Assembly: GCA_013298865.1 (NCBI GenBank) | Contig: JAAFJL010000038.1 | Span: 1 to 36,071 of the forward strand | Direction of reading: 5' to 3' | Length of the DNA: 36,071 nucleotides | Source of the DNA: Cytophagales bacterium | Lineage (GTDB): Bacteria > Bacteroidota > Bacteroidia > Cytophagales > Spirosomataceae | Notes under the pieces: generated by a model | Seen by the model: the letters and a program-made list of their open reading frames with translations, nothing else | Databases searched by the model: none | What the model was told of the DNA's origin: nothing | Position numbers and translations under genes: made by a program | Part shown: positions 8,001 through 15,828 of the stretch, in pieces | Numbering within the stretch: the stretch's first letter is position 1 | Layout: each line of letters opens with the position of its first letter

Positions 8001-8807
8001 TTACTTCACCACAGAGTTATTAGCACTAAATTTGATACCAGCTTTAGAGAAAACCTCTTGAAGTTGGGGCAGGATTTCGGCAATCGCCTTTCCTTGATTT
8101 TTGTGCCAAACCCAGCACTTAATATGATAGTTAACGTATTTCTTGCTCACACTTGAAATCACAAATTCGTTGGCTGGTTTTTCTAAAATAATCTTGAGGT
8201 TTTTCAAGGCACTTTCAACACAATCTTTGACGGTTTCGGAAGTATATTCATTACTAATTTTCAAAGGAATTTCAATTTGTAAACTCCCCTTATCTGAAAA
8301 GTTAACAATTGGAGAAGTAGAAAGTGGTCCATTGGGCAGAATAACCGTTTTGTTTTCTCCTGTCAATAGAATCGTATCAAAAATTCTTACTGCTGAAACA
8401 GTTCCTGTGAAACCTTGTGCTGCAATTGTATCTCCGACCTGAAAAGGTTTAAAAACTAAAATCAAAACTCCTCCTGCAAAATTGGCGAGACTCCCCTGCA
8501 AAGCCAATCCAACAGCCAAACCCGCAGCTCCCAAAACTGCAACAAAAGACGTAGTTTGAATGCCCATAATACTGGCACAGACAATCAGAATAGAAAGATT
8601 TAGACCAACATTGATGAGGGAAATCAAGAAAGGCTTTACGTCTTTGTCGATATTGCTATGGGCAACTTTTTTTTCAACAAAACGAGTAAGTTTTCTAATG
8701 ATAGACGGTCCAAAAAGGACTAATAAGACAGCGAAGAGGATTTTGCCTCCGTAGGCAATACTAAAATCAAGAAGTTGTTCCTTGTAGTGGTTTAAACGGT
8801 TATCCAT
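8001..8807 (-). CDS. MscS-family small-conductance mechanosensitive channel
   Basis: This 268-residue inner-membrane protein should open under membrane tension to release solutes during osmotic downshock. Three hydrophobic helices lie at about 15-37, 65-85 and 90-120. The third is the pore helix, with the Gly/Ala-rich packing pattern LAVGLALQGSLANFAGG typical of MscS TM3. The beta-domain motif FKPFQVGD follows, then VILPNG, and an alpha/beta C-terminal domain. The size matches E. coli MscS (286). It is convergent with dxs and transcribed separately from the lipoprotein gene upstream, since a terminator lies between them. The start MDNRLNHY is the first ATG of the frame. Confidence 0.93.
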   Translation of the reverse strand: MDNRLNHYKEQLLDFSIAYGGKILFAVLLVLFGPSIIRKLTRFVEKKVAHSNIDKDVKPFLISLINVGLNLSILIVCASIMGIQTTSFVAVLGAAGLAVGLALQGSLANFAGGVLILVFKPFQVGDTIAAQGFTGTVSAVRIFDTILLTGENKTVILPNGPLSTSPIVNFSDKGSLQIEIPLKISNEYTSETVKDCVESALKNLKIILEKPANEFVISSVSKKYVNYHIKCWVWHKNQGKAIAEILPQLQEVFSKAGIKFSANNSVVK

Positions 8808-8864
8808 GGCGGCGGAATAAATTTGTGTTAATTAGAGAATGTTTATTTATACTCTATTTCGCAC

Positions 8865-8893
8865 AAAAACCATTCCCAAAAGCTGGAAATGGT
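8865..8893 (-). terminator. Terminator of the gldE-lipoprotein unit
   Basis: On the minus strand ACCATTTCC (8893-8885) pairs with GGGAATGGT (8877-8869), including one G-T pair, and is followed by a T run (8869-8865). It lies 28 bases past the lipoprotein stop. Confidence 0.75.
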
Positions 8894-8920
8894 CTTGTAA
8901 TATTTTTTTAAAGGCGATTT

Positions 8921-9868
8921 CTACTTTGTAGTTCTTGGGTAAAAGTAGAAATGTGGGTTCACTTTTTCCCCAATGGTAAACAAACCAGATTTATCTTTTG
9001 TCCAACAGATTCCTTCACCTTGAGGTTCTTTTACGACATCATAATTATAAGAAAGTAGGTTTGCAGAGCGTTTCAAGGCATCACTTATTTTCTCTCCTTT
9101 TGCTCTTTTCCAGTAAAAAATTTGGCTATAACTCCGTATCAAAATCTCTTGATTATCTGTCGAAATACAACCTGCTGTAAGAAAATAAGATTCTTCAACA
9201 GACTTCGTAAATGGAACAGCAAACTCTAATTCTGTGACAAATTCTGCTGTAATAATTTGCGTTGTTGACTGTGGATAAGGTAGCCGATACAATCTTTTCT
9301 TGGCTTCTCGTTTCGTGACAATGTATAAATCCTTCGTATCGTGGTCTATCAAAATTGTTTCTGCATCTCGCATTCCATCAGGATATTTAAACGAAATTTG
9401 CTCAAATTTATCTATCGTAGCTTTCAGTGGAGTATTATTTGTAACAACGGGTTCTTTACAACGGTAAATATTTTTGATTTCATTTATTGCAAAATTGTCA
9501 CCAATATCTGCTACATACAAATACGCCCCGTCTGAAAACTCAGTGATAGCAATATCTTCCCAATCACGATTTATAGCTCCATTTAGCGTAAATTCCTGAA
9601 AACCTTTCCCATTTTTATCAATCAAAAAGATACGGTTAAGGTCTCCACTATCGTTATGAGTCCAATAAAAATTAACATTTCCGACACTTGGTGCAATACC
9701 CGAAGCCTCATCAATTTCTTTATTTTCGACAGTACCAATATCTTGTTGGCTACCAAAGGTTTCCTCTTTAACAGCAGGTTCTGGTGGTTTGTGAGTGTCT
9801 TCACACGCTTCGCAAGCAACCAAGCACAAGCAAAATATAGAAAATAATATGGTGTTTTTGATGTTCAT
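8921..9868 (-). CDS. Beta-propeller-like lipoprotein of unknown function
   Basis: This 315-residue protein has a lipoprotein signal peptide with lipobox LVAC and lipidated Cys19, so it is exported and membrane-anchored. The mature part carries motifs of a Bacteroidota/actinobacterial propeller-like family: EASGIAPS, YWTHNDSGD, DWEDIA, YVADIGDN, and RDAETILID followed by LYIVTK. The spacing fits repeating blades, with acidic DxGD loops that could bind calcium. No enzyme activity can be assigned. Its start is separated from the gldE stop by one base, so it is co-transcribed with gldE. In flavobacteria the neighbour of gldE is gldD, which this is not. Confidence 0.85.
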   Translation of the reverse strand: MNIKNTILFSIFCLCLVACEACEDTHKPPEPAVKEETFGSQQDIGTVENKEIDEASGIAPSVGNVNFYWTHNDSGDLNRIFLIDKNGKGFQEFTLNGAINRDWEDIAITEFSDGAYLYVADIGDNFAINEIKNIYRCKEPVVTNNTPLKATIDKFEQISFKYPDGMRDAETILIDHDTKDLYIVTKREAKKRLYRLPYPQSTTQIITAEFVTELEFAVPFTKSVEESYFLTAGCISTDNQEILIRSYSQIFYWKRAKGEKISDALKRSANLLSYNYDVVKEPQGEGICWTKDKSGLFTIGEKVNPHFYFYPRTTK

Positions 9869-9869
9869 T

Positions 9870-11246
9870 TTATGAAAGCTCCTTGCTAACTTCCTCTAAA
9901 TCATTAGGTTTCAAGGAAACTTTAATTTTTTTAATTCTACGAGTATCAACCGAGAGTACTTTAAACTTAAACTGTTCAAATTCCATTTCTTCGCCAGCGT
10001 GTGGGAGTCTCCCAAAAAGCTCTATCATCACACCGCCCAAAGACTCACTACCACCTTTAATTTTATCAAAGAAATCATTTGTAACACCAACCGTTCTACA
10101 AACATCATTTAGTGGAACTTTTCCTTCAAAATCAAAAGAACCATCTTCTTGTTTAATGAATCCTAAATCTTCTTCATCAGACTCATCATTAATATCTCCC
10201 ACGATTTCCTCGATAATATCCTCCATTGTCACGATGCCCTCAGTTTCTCCGTATTCATTCACGACGATTGCCATGTGAACTCTTTTTTCCTGAAAATCGT
10301 ATAACAAATCGTCAATTTTTTTACTTTCTGGAATAAAATATGCCTGCCTGATTAAGTCTTGCCAAAGAAAATGCTCGTCCTTGTCGATATGAGGCAGTAA
10401 ATCTTTAATGTAAAGTACACCCTCAATTTTATCAATTGTATTCTGGAAAACAGGCACACGAGAATACCCAGTTTTATTGATTCTGTCCATCAGTTCATGA
10501 AAATCCAACTCAACATCAAAAGCCACCATATCCCTCCGAGACTGCATTACACTTTTAGCGGAGGTACTCCCGAAATTAACAATTCCTTTCAAAATATCTT
10601 TTTCCTGCTCCGTAGTATCTGCTCCAGCCGTAATTTCAAGAGCATGGTTCAACTCGCTTGCCGTAATTGTATAGCCTTTACGCTCAACACGTTTCTCAAT
10701 AATATTACTGATTCCTAATAAAAATGAAGAAAGAGGTTTAAAAATAATCGTTGCTACTTCAATAATCGGAGCAGTAATTTTTGCGAAGCGGAGGTTATTT
10801 TGCTGAGCCCAAACTTTAGGAATTAATTCACCAAAAAAAGTAATGATAAATGTTACGCCAACTAATAAAATTAATGTTGCTAACAAACTTTCTTTATTCT
10901 CTTTCCCAAGAGCCTGTTCAGTCAGGAAAGTGGCAATTGTAATGAAGGAAATATTGACTAAGTTAATGAAAATCAGAAGAGTAGCTAAAAGTTGTTGAGG
11001 TTTGTCCAACAATTTCGAGATAAGTCTTTCAGAACCACTGTCACTCTCACGGCAAGCAGTTCTATCTTCGGCAGAGAGCGAAAAAAAAGCTACCTCAGAC
11101 CCCGCCAAGAGTGCAGAAAGTAGCAACAATCCAACAAGAACCAAAGCATTGATTCCATAAATACTAAAAGTGGTGCTTTCAACTTGTGCCAAAAGCACCC
11201 AAATCGGTTGAGGGTCAGAGGACAAAGGGTCTAATGTTGTTTCCAA
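9870..11246 (-). CDS. gldE: Gliding motility-associated protein GldE (CNNM/CBS/CorC-domain)
   Basis: This 458-residue inner-membrane protein has an N-terminal DUF21/CNNM domain (about 30-210) with three or four helices and the motif LAGSEVAFFSL. A CBS pair follows at about 225-345 (SRVPVF, then VVNEYGETEGIVTMEDIIEEIVGDI), and a CorC/HlyC transporter-associated domain ends the protein. This architecture plus the setting beside ssb and mutY is that of GldE, which in Flavobacterium johnsoniae works with GldD in gliding and type IX secretion. CNNM relatives bind Mg2+, so a transport role is also possible. The partner gldD is not adjacent; a propeller-like lipoprotein is. The start MTTLDPLSS fits the first helix. 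Confidence 0.9.
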   Translation of the reverse strand: METTLDPLSSDPQPIWVLLAQVESTTFSIYGINALVLVGLLLLSALLAGSEVAFFSLSAEDRTACRESDSGSERLISKLLDKPQQLLATLLIFINLVNISFITIATFLTEQALGKENKESLLATLILLVGVTFIITFFGELIPKVWAQQNNLRFAKITAPIIEVATIIFKPLSSFLLGISNIIEKRVERKGYTITASELNHALEITAGADTTEQEKDILKGIVNFGSTSAKSVMQSRRDMVAFDVELDFHELMDRINKTGYSRVPVFQNTIDKIEGVLYIKDLLPHIDKDEHFLWQDLIRQAYFIPESKKIDDLLYDFQEKRVHMAIVVNEYGETEGIVTMEDIIEEIVGDINDESDEEDLGFIKQEDGSFDFEGKVPLNDVCRTVGVTNDFFDKIKGGSESLGGVMIELFGRLPHAGEEMEFEQFKFKVLSVDTRRIKKIKVSLKPNDLEEVSKELS

Positions 11247-11286
11247 TTGTATTGGGATTTTTTGAAAAATAATGTGTCTAAAATTT

Positions 11287-11332
11287 ACTCATGGCATAAC
11301 TAAAAATTTCTGGATTTAACTATGCCATGAGT
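11287..11332. promoter_or_regulatory. 12-bp perfect inverted repeat between ssb and gldE
   Basis: ACTCATGGCATA (11287-11298) is the exact reverse complement of TATGCCATGAGT (11321-11332), with a 22-base loop. It lies about 40 bases upstream of gldE. No T tract follows on the minus strand, so it is more likely a leader structure or operator than a terminator. Confidence 0.5.
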
Positions 11333-11374
11333 TATTATGTTCTAAGTACGTGTACAAAATTTGTTTAAACTATT

Positions 11375-11402
11375 TGCCAAAAGCTAACAGCCAACAGCTA
11401 CT
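11375..11402 (-). repeat. 7-bp-period repeat 2 bases after the ssb stop
   Basis: On the minus strand four heptamers follow the ssb TAA: AGTAGCT, GTTGGCT, GTTAGCT, TTTGGCA. The last two extend into a 15-base sequence (11373-11387) that recurs exactly before murI at 25127-25141. The unit is one base from the AGCAGTT phase of the nuoN array. Confidence 0.6.
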
Positions 11403-11404
11403 TA

Positions 11405-11875
11405 TTAAAATGGTAAATCGTCTTCGCCACCACCTGATGCAGGAGCTTCAAATTCTGGTGCTGGTGGTGCAACTGTTTGTGCAGGCATCGGGCGTGGAGC
11501 GGCAGCAGCTTGTGGAGCAGCATTGCCACCTTCGCTATTGTCATTTTTACTACCTACCAATGTCATAGAAGTACCTCTAATCTTAGTTCCTTTACGGCTA
11601 ATGCCTTCTTTGTCAACCCATTCCTCTGTACGAATTTTACCTTCTACATATACGCTATTTCCTTTTCTAAGGTATTGTTCAGCAATGTTTGCCAAGTTAT
11701 CCCAAAGCTCGATACGGTGCCATTCTGTTTGTTCGACACGCTGCCCGTCTTTGTTGTTATATGCTTCAGATGTTGCAATACTAAAAGATGCCACCTTCGA
11801 GCCACTCGGAAGACTTCTAATTTCAGGGTCGCTACCCAAATTTCCAAGTAGAATTACTTTATTTACTCCAGCCAT
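11405..11875 (-). CDS. ssb: Single-stranded DNA-binding protein
   Basis: This 156-residue cytoplasmic protein binds single-stranded DNA during replication, repair and recombination. An OB-fold spans about residues 1-105, starting MAGVNKVILLGNLG with the usual WHRIELW core. A Pro/Ala-rich disordered linker follows, and the acidic tail ends DDLPF, the partner-docking tip that recruits repair and replication proteins. The length is normal. It lies in the conserved mutY-ssb-gldE neighbourhood but is separated from the Uma2 gene by a long inverted repeat and from gldE by another hairpin, so it may be an independent unit. A heptamer repeat starts just after its stop. Confidence 0.97.
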   Translation of the reverse strand: MAGVNKVILLGNLGSDPEIRSLPSGSKVASFSIATSEAYNNKDGQRVEQTEWHRIELWDNLANIAEQYLRKGNSVYVEGKIRTEEWVDKEGISRKGTKIRGTSMTLVGSKNDNSEGGNAAPQAAAAPRPMPAQTVAPPAPEFEAPASGGGEDDLPF

Positions 11876-11910
11876 TTTTTGTGGTTAATTGTTTGATTAT
11901 TAGATTATTA

Positions 11911-11967
11911 TTTTTGAATCTGTTTAAAATTTTCGTTTTGAATGAAAAAATTAAACAGATTCAAAAA
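11911..11967. promoter_or_regulatory. 17-bp perfect inverted repeat overlapping the Uma2 gene end
   Basis: The 17-base arm at 11911-11927 is the exact reverse complement of 11951-11967, with a 23-base spacer. The right arm encodes the last residues (FESV) and stop of the Uma2-family gene; the left arm lies in the ssb leader. On the plus strand a T-rich stretch follows, while on the minus strand no clean T run is present. It could block read-through into ssb. Confidence 0.6.
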
Positions 11968-12526
11968 TTGTTTTAACTTTTATCGAGAATCCTTCCAGTA
12001 CTTTAGACTGGATTTCGTCTGTTTCTACACCCAGCGAAAAGACATCAAAATCATTATCTGTATAAGTAAACACTTCGATTGATTGGTTCTGAGGGTCAAT
12101 CAACCAAAACTCAGGGATTTCATATTTTTTATACAACTTCATTTTCTCGAAACGGTCTCTCCGCCAAGAACTCGGAGAAATTACCTCAACCACTAAATCA
12201 GGAACACCCATAATGCCATCTTGCGTAATAATTCCTTTTTTTGCTTCCGAAATAAAGATTAAATCAGGCTGAGGCACATTGTAATCGTCTAAGAAGACAT
12301 CAATTGGGGCGACAAAAACACGACCTTTATTTTTTTCATTAATGAATGATTTAATAGCAAAAAGCAAATTGACAACAACTGTTTGATGTTGTGGACTTGG
12401 GGCAGATTTTTTCACAAGGTCTCCGTTGAGTAGTTCGTATAAAAGATTATCATCTACGTCCAACTCACGGTAGTCGGCGTAGGTATATTTTTGTTCTAAG
12501 ACTAATGTATCCATTTTGAATACCAT
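11951..12526 (-). CDS. Uma2-family putative restriction-endonuclease-fold protein
   Basis: This 191-residue protein carries the Uma2 (DUF820) signature of the PD-(D/E)XK fold: YELLNGDLV, PQPDLIFIS, then DLVVEVISPSS, RRDRFEKMKLYKKYEIPEFW in pieces, and LIDP. Asp of the PD pair, Glu of VVEV and the downstream lysine form the expected catalytic triad. Family members are abundant in cyanobacteria and some Bacteroidota; their role is unsettled, with nuclease activity proposed but seldom shown. It sits between mutY and ssb, an insertion into a repair neighbourhood. The start may be the first ATG (12526) or the one four codons in (12514). Its end is one arm of a 17-bp inverted repeat. Confidence 0.88.
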   Translation of the reverse strand: MVFKMDTLVLEQKYTYADYRELDVDDNLLYELLNGDLVKKSAPSPQHQTVVVNLLFAIKSFINEKNKGRVFVAPIDVFLDDYNVPQPDLIFISEAKKGIITQDGIMGVPDLVVEVISPSSWRRDRFEKMKLYKKYEIPEFWLIDPQNQSIEVFTYTDNDFDVFSLGVETDEIQSKVLEGFSIKVKTIFESV

Positions 12527-12568
12527 GTTTGATTGAATACTAAATTTAAGAAACTATCAACAATAAAC

Positions 12569-13651
12569 CTAAAAAACGAAAGCCTGCAAGAAATTATTTA
12601 CCAATGTTGATTTTGGCAAATCATCAATTTCATTTAAAGTATAAAACTTAAAACCGTCAGGCAAATTTACGAGAAATTCAGCATTTACTTTCAATCGCCA
12701 AAATTTCGTCTGAATTCTCTGGTGTGTCAGTACGTGCGTAAAGATTTCAGAAACTTGCTCTACAACACTATTTTGAATGATTTCTTGTAAAAAAATATCG
12801 TTATCCAATAATTCGTCTAAACTCAATTCAGCAACATTATTTTCTTGGTTTTCTTTCAAATAAAAATCGTACATTCCTGCCCATACGTCACGTTCTGGGC
12901 GTTTCCTGAGTAGTATTTGTTGATTTTGTTCAATCAAAAAATAGTTAAAAAAGCGGTGTTTAACCTTCACTTTTTTTGATTTTATGGGTAAAGCATTCTG
13001 TTTCCCAGTAGCATTGGCAACACATTCAAAACTCAAAGGACAAAACATACAATTAGGCATTCCTGGCGTACATTGAGTTGCCCCAAATTCCATAATTGCT
13101 TGGTTATGAGTATCAGAATCTTGTTCTGGCAATAAATTTTGAGCTAAATCCCCAAATATTTTTTTAGCATTATTAGCAGAAATGTCCGTTTCTTCACCAA
13201 AAACCCTTGCCAAAACTCGAAAGACATTACCATCTAAAACACTCACTCGCTCACCATAAGCAAAAGACGCAATTGCGGCTGCGGTATAAGAACCTACTCC
13301 TTTTAATTTGAGAAGTCCAATATAATTTTCAGGAAAAACACCGCCAAAGTCACTAACTATCATTTTTGCGGTAGTGTGCAAATTTCTGGCACGAGAATAG
13401 TAGCCTAATCCTTGCCAGAGTCTCAGAACATCCTCTTCTGATGCCGAAGCCAAATCTTGAACAGTCGGATAGTTTTGAATAAATTTTTCATAATATGGAA
13501 GCCCCTGTGCAACACGAGTTTGTTGGAGAATAATTTCTGAAAGCCAAATGAAATAAGGGTTACGAGTATTCCGCCAAGGCAAATCTCGTTGATGAGTTTT
13601 GTACCATCGAATCAAATTTTCGGAGAAAAAGGAGTAACTATCTTTATTCAT
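12569..13651 (-). CDS. mutY: A/G-specific adenine glycosylase
   Basis: This 360-residue DNA repair enzyme removes adenine mispaired with 8-oxoguanine. Catalytic Glu39 lies in WLSEIILQQTRV. The helix-hairpin-helix LKGVGSYTAA at about 116-125 is followed by Asp140 in VLDGN. The 4Fe-4S cluster cysteines are 194, 201, 204 and 210, with the canonical x6-x2-x5 spacing. A NUDIX-like C-terminal domain for 8-oxoG recognition follows (FFNYFLIEQ, then LRKRPERDVWAGMYDF). I start it at the ATG giving MNKDSYSFF; an in-frame ATG 15 codons upstream gives a leader without homology-like character. It is divergent from HU across a 403-base gap. Confidence 0.96.
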   Translation of the reverse strand: MNKDSYSFFSENLIRWYKTHQRDLPWRNTRNPYFIWLSEIILQQTRVAQGLPYYEKFIQNYPTVQDLASASEEDVLRLWQGLGYYSRARNLHTTAKMIVSDFGGVFPENYIGLLKLKGVGSYTAAAIASFAYGERVSVLDGNVFRVLARVFGEETDISANNAKKIFGDLAQNLLPEQDSDTHNQAIMEFGATQCTPGMPNCMFCPLSFECVANATGKQNALPIKSKKVKVKHRFFNYFLIEQNQQILLRKRPERDVWAGMYDFYLKENQENNVAELSLDELLDNDIFLQEIIQNSVVEQVSEIFTHVLTHQRIQTKFWRLKVNAEFLVNLPDGFKFYTLNEIDDLPKSTLVNNFLQAFVF

Positions 13652-14054
13652 ATTTTTAATTTTAGAAAAATATATTTTTAATTCGTGACAAAGCATAAAA
13701 TTTGCAAGTTCTCAAAATTAATGTTTAAACATACATTTTGATGAAAAAATGGGTGAATATATTTGTCAAAAAAGGCATTATTTTTAGCCAATTCCTTAAA
13801 AATTAAGAGATTAGCAAAAAAAAACTTTGCAGAATTTAGAATGTTATTTTCATAATTCAAACCAAAAGTGTACCTTTGTGACCCCATAATAAGAGGGCTT
13901 AGGAAAGACTGCTATTGAAGAACACATTCGTTACCCTTCTTTCAATGAAATTGTTAAAGTCTCATTTTGTTAGATTTTAAATGGTATTAATCTACCGATT
14001 TTCAAAAAGCAATCCATTAAATAACCATATCATTAACTTAAAACGCTTAATAAA
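13652..14054. other. Long divergent gap between mutY and HU
   Basis: This 403-base AT-rich region holds the promoters of both genes. A TACCTTTG element at 13871-13878 lies about 20 bases after a TTTTC stretch and fits the HU direction. It would give HU a leader of about 170 bases. No RNA gene or real ORF was recognised. Confidence 0.5.
13871..13878 (+). promoter_or_regulatory. Probable -7 element for the HU gene
   Basis: TACCTTTG matches TAnnTTTG exactly, with a TTTTC at 13847-13851 roughly where the -33 element should be. The HU gene is the first downstream gene. Confidence 0.5.
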
Positions 14055-14339
14055 GTGACTAAAGCAGACATTATTGCAGAAATCGCCGAGAAGACTGGCA
14101 TCGACAAGGCAGATGTATCAAGTGCATTGGAATCGTTCTTCACAGTTGTGAAAGACAACCTTTCTAAGAGCGAACCAATCTATGTAAGAGGTTTCGGTAG
14201 CTTCGTAAACAAGAAGAGAGCTCAGAAGGTGGCTCGTAACATCTCTAAGAATGAGTCAATTGTTATTGACGAGCATTTTATTCCGAGTTTCAAGCCTGCG
14301 AAAGTATTCGTTGAGCAAGTAAAAACACACGCTAAGTAA
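14055..14339 (+). CDS. HU/IHF-family nucleoid DNA-binding protein
   Basis: This 94-residue basic protein bends and compacts DNA as a dimer. The helical base MTKADIIAEIAEKTG and the core GFGSFVNKKRA are classical HU/IHF. The beta-arm reads RNISKNESI where E. coli HU has RNPQTG, so the intercalating proline at the arm tip is absent, which probably changes bending. The start is GTG; nothing upstream in frame extends it. Codon choice differs from its neighbours, with AAG, AAC, ATC and TTC preferred over the AT-rich synonyms, a sign of high expression. A hairpin-rich gap of 87 bases separates it from the TPR gene. Confidence 0.96.
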   Translation: MTKADIIAEIAEKTGIDKADVSSALESFFTVVKDNLSKSEPIYVRGFGSFVNKKRAQKVARNISKNESIVIDEHFIPSFKPAKVFVEQVKTHAK

Positions 14340-14351
14340 TTTTTGAAAATA

Positions 14352-14412
14352 AATCAGAAGCGATAAGTTAAATTTAGATATTTTCTGAAAAAAGCAATTA
14401 TTGCTTCTGATT
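14352..14412 (+). promoter_or_regulatory. Competing hairpins between HU and the TPR gene
   Basis: AATCAGAAGC (14352-14361) is the exact reverse complement of GCTTCTGATT (14403-14412). The right arm also joins a small local stem, AGCAA-TTA-TTGCT (14393-14405). The two folds exclude each other, and neither has a full T tract. A weak terminator or attenuator is possible. Confidence 0.4.
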
Positions 14413-14426
14413 CCTTTAATCTAATT

Positions 14427-15281
14427 ATGAATAAATCTTTTGCCATCATTATAGTTATTGCCGTTGGTGCGGTTGGGGCATTGTACAGCTTGCCAAAGGT
14501 TGTAGTGAGTGATGAAAAAAAGACCTTAGAAACTTCAGCGAAATCTCAGAAAGGAGATGCAAACCGTGATAAAGGAAGAAATTCTGAACCCGTGAATGCA
14601 GGTACTAAACATGAGAAATCACTTTCAGATAGTCAAATGTCTGAAATTAAGAATCTAAAAACAAAGTATCTTCAAAGTGTTGATAAAACTGCTAAAATTA
14701 AAGCCACAGAGGTATTGATTAACAAGTTTGTTGAATTTATGAAGTTTGATAGTGCAGCATTTTATGCTGAAACGGCAACTAAATTAGAACCATCAGAAAC
14801 TAATTTAATGAAAACTGCCAATCTATACTTTCAAGCACATACCTTTGCTTTAGAAGATGCAAAAAAAGCAGTGATGGGAGAAAACGCTCGTACTTATTAT
14901 ACAAAAGTATTAAGCAAGAATCCCAATAATTTGTTGGCAAAAACCAACATGGCAATGACTTACGTAGAAACAGCCAACCCGATGCAAGGGATTTCATTGC
15001 TACGTGAAGTAATCGCCCAAGAACCAGACTATGTTCCCGCTTTATACGATTTAGGGATGTTGTCAATCAAATCAAAACAATTTGGAAAAGCAGTTGAGCG
15101 ATTCAAAGAAGTCTTGAAAATTGACCCTGCTAATTCAGACGCAGCACTCAAATTAGGTTATTGTCTAATGGAGGCAAACCGAAAAGAAGAAGCAAAAGAG
15201 ATTTTGGAAAAAGTGCTAAAAAATAGCAAGAACCAAACAGAAAAAGCAGCAGCCCAAGAGTTATTAGAAGCGATAAGATAA
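14427..15281 (+). CDS. Membrane-anchored tetratricopeptide-repeat protein
   Basis: This 284-residue protein starts with one transmembrane helix or uncleaved signal (residues 4-22, rich in I, V, A and G), then a charged low-complexity linker (about 25-70). A helical TPR region follows from about 105 to the end, with clear units such as NLLAKTNMAMTY, YVPALYDLGMLSIKSKQFG and SDAALKLGYCLMEANRKEE. It is likely periplasm-facing and used for protein-protein interaction. It lies between HU and the COX24-domain mini-protein, on the same strand. The partner is unknown; no catalytic motif is present. Confidence 0.9.
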   Translation: MNKSFAIIIVIAVGAVGALYSLPKVVVSDEKKTLETSAKSQKGDANRDKGRNSEPVNAGTKHEKSLSDSQMSEIKNLKTKYLQSVDKTAKIKATEVLINKFVEFMKFDSAAFYAETATKLEPSETNLMKTANLYFQAHTFALEDAKKAVMGENARTYYTKVLSKNPNNLLAKTNMAMTYVETANPMQGISLLREVIAQEPDYVPALYDLGMLSIKSKQFGKAVERFKEVLKIDPANSDAALKLGYCLMEANRKEEAKEILEKVLKNSKNQTEKAAAQELLEAIR

Positions 15282-15376
15282 GTAAGTAGAGTAGCGGATA
15301 AAACCAGACTCAAAAATGCTATTTGATTTTAGAATAGCAGTTAAAAAAATTCAATCATTTAAAAACCTTTACGATT

Positions 15377-15466
15377 ATGCCTTGCGGAAAGAAAAGAAAA
15401 AGACACAAGATTGCAACTCACAAAAGAAAGAAACGTCTCAGAAAGAATAGACATAAGAAGAAATAA
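15377..15466 (+). CDS. AURKAIP1/COX24-domain mini-protein (ribosome-associated type)
   Basis: This 29-residue very basic protein begins MPCGKKRKRHKIATHK and ends RHKKK before TAA. It has 18 Lys or Arg residues and three His. The pattern KRKRHK, THKRKKRLRKNRHK is that of the short bacterial COX24/DUF1713 proteins, related to the C-terminus of mitochondrial mS38 and to the mycobacterial small-subunit protein bS22. Bacteroidota genomes commonly carry such a gene. A role as a small ribosomal protein is therefore inferred. It lies 95 bases after the TPR gene and is followed by a strong terminator. Its codons prefer AAG and AAA mixed; its length makes it easy to miss. Confidence 0.85.
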   Translation: MPCGKKRKRHKIATHKRKKRLRKNRHKKK

Positions 15467-15828
15467 TATAGTGTAGAATGAGGTTTTAAGAGAAATGTAT
15501 TCCGTGAATATTAACTCAAAAAATCTTTTATCTTCACTTCCGAAAACAGGCTATTTTCCAATTTTGGAAAATTGCCTGTTTTTGTCGTTTCTTGTGAGTT
15601 TGTTTGGGAACAGATTTCAGTGTAAAGCCAATGGTCTATTTATCAATGATTTACATGAAAAATACGCTTAAAACCTTATATAAATCCTTAGAACCAAAAT
15701 TCTTGTATGATATGGATTTCTAAATTTTATTCGGTTTTCATCCGATTTTTTTGATTTTATTCTCCATTCATTTTTAGGGAAACTCTTCTATAAAATTCTT
15801 TTTGGTACTTCTAATCCCCGTATTACTG
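15467..15828. other. Gap between the COX24-domain gene and rng
   Basis: This 362-base AT-rich region has the terminator at 15543-15583 and a weaker TCGG/CCGA hairpin with seven T at 15731-15752. No clear promoter motif and no gene were seen. Confidence 0.4.
15543..15583 (+). terminator. Strong rho-independent terminator
   Basis: AAAACAGGC and ATTTTCCAA pair with TTGGAAAAT and GCCTGTTTT (15543-15561 with 15564-15582), a 19-bp stem with a single T-T mismatch, ending in TTTTT. It closes the HU-TPR-COX24 stretch before rng. Confidence 0.9.

Noticed and set aside
11477..11888. Plus-strand frames of about 120 residues across ssb
   Set aside because: They are reverse-strand shadows of the conserved SSB OB-fold, with no support of their own.
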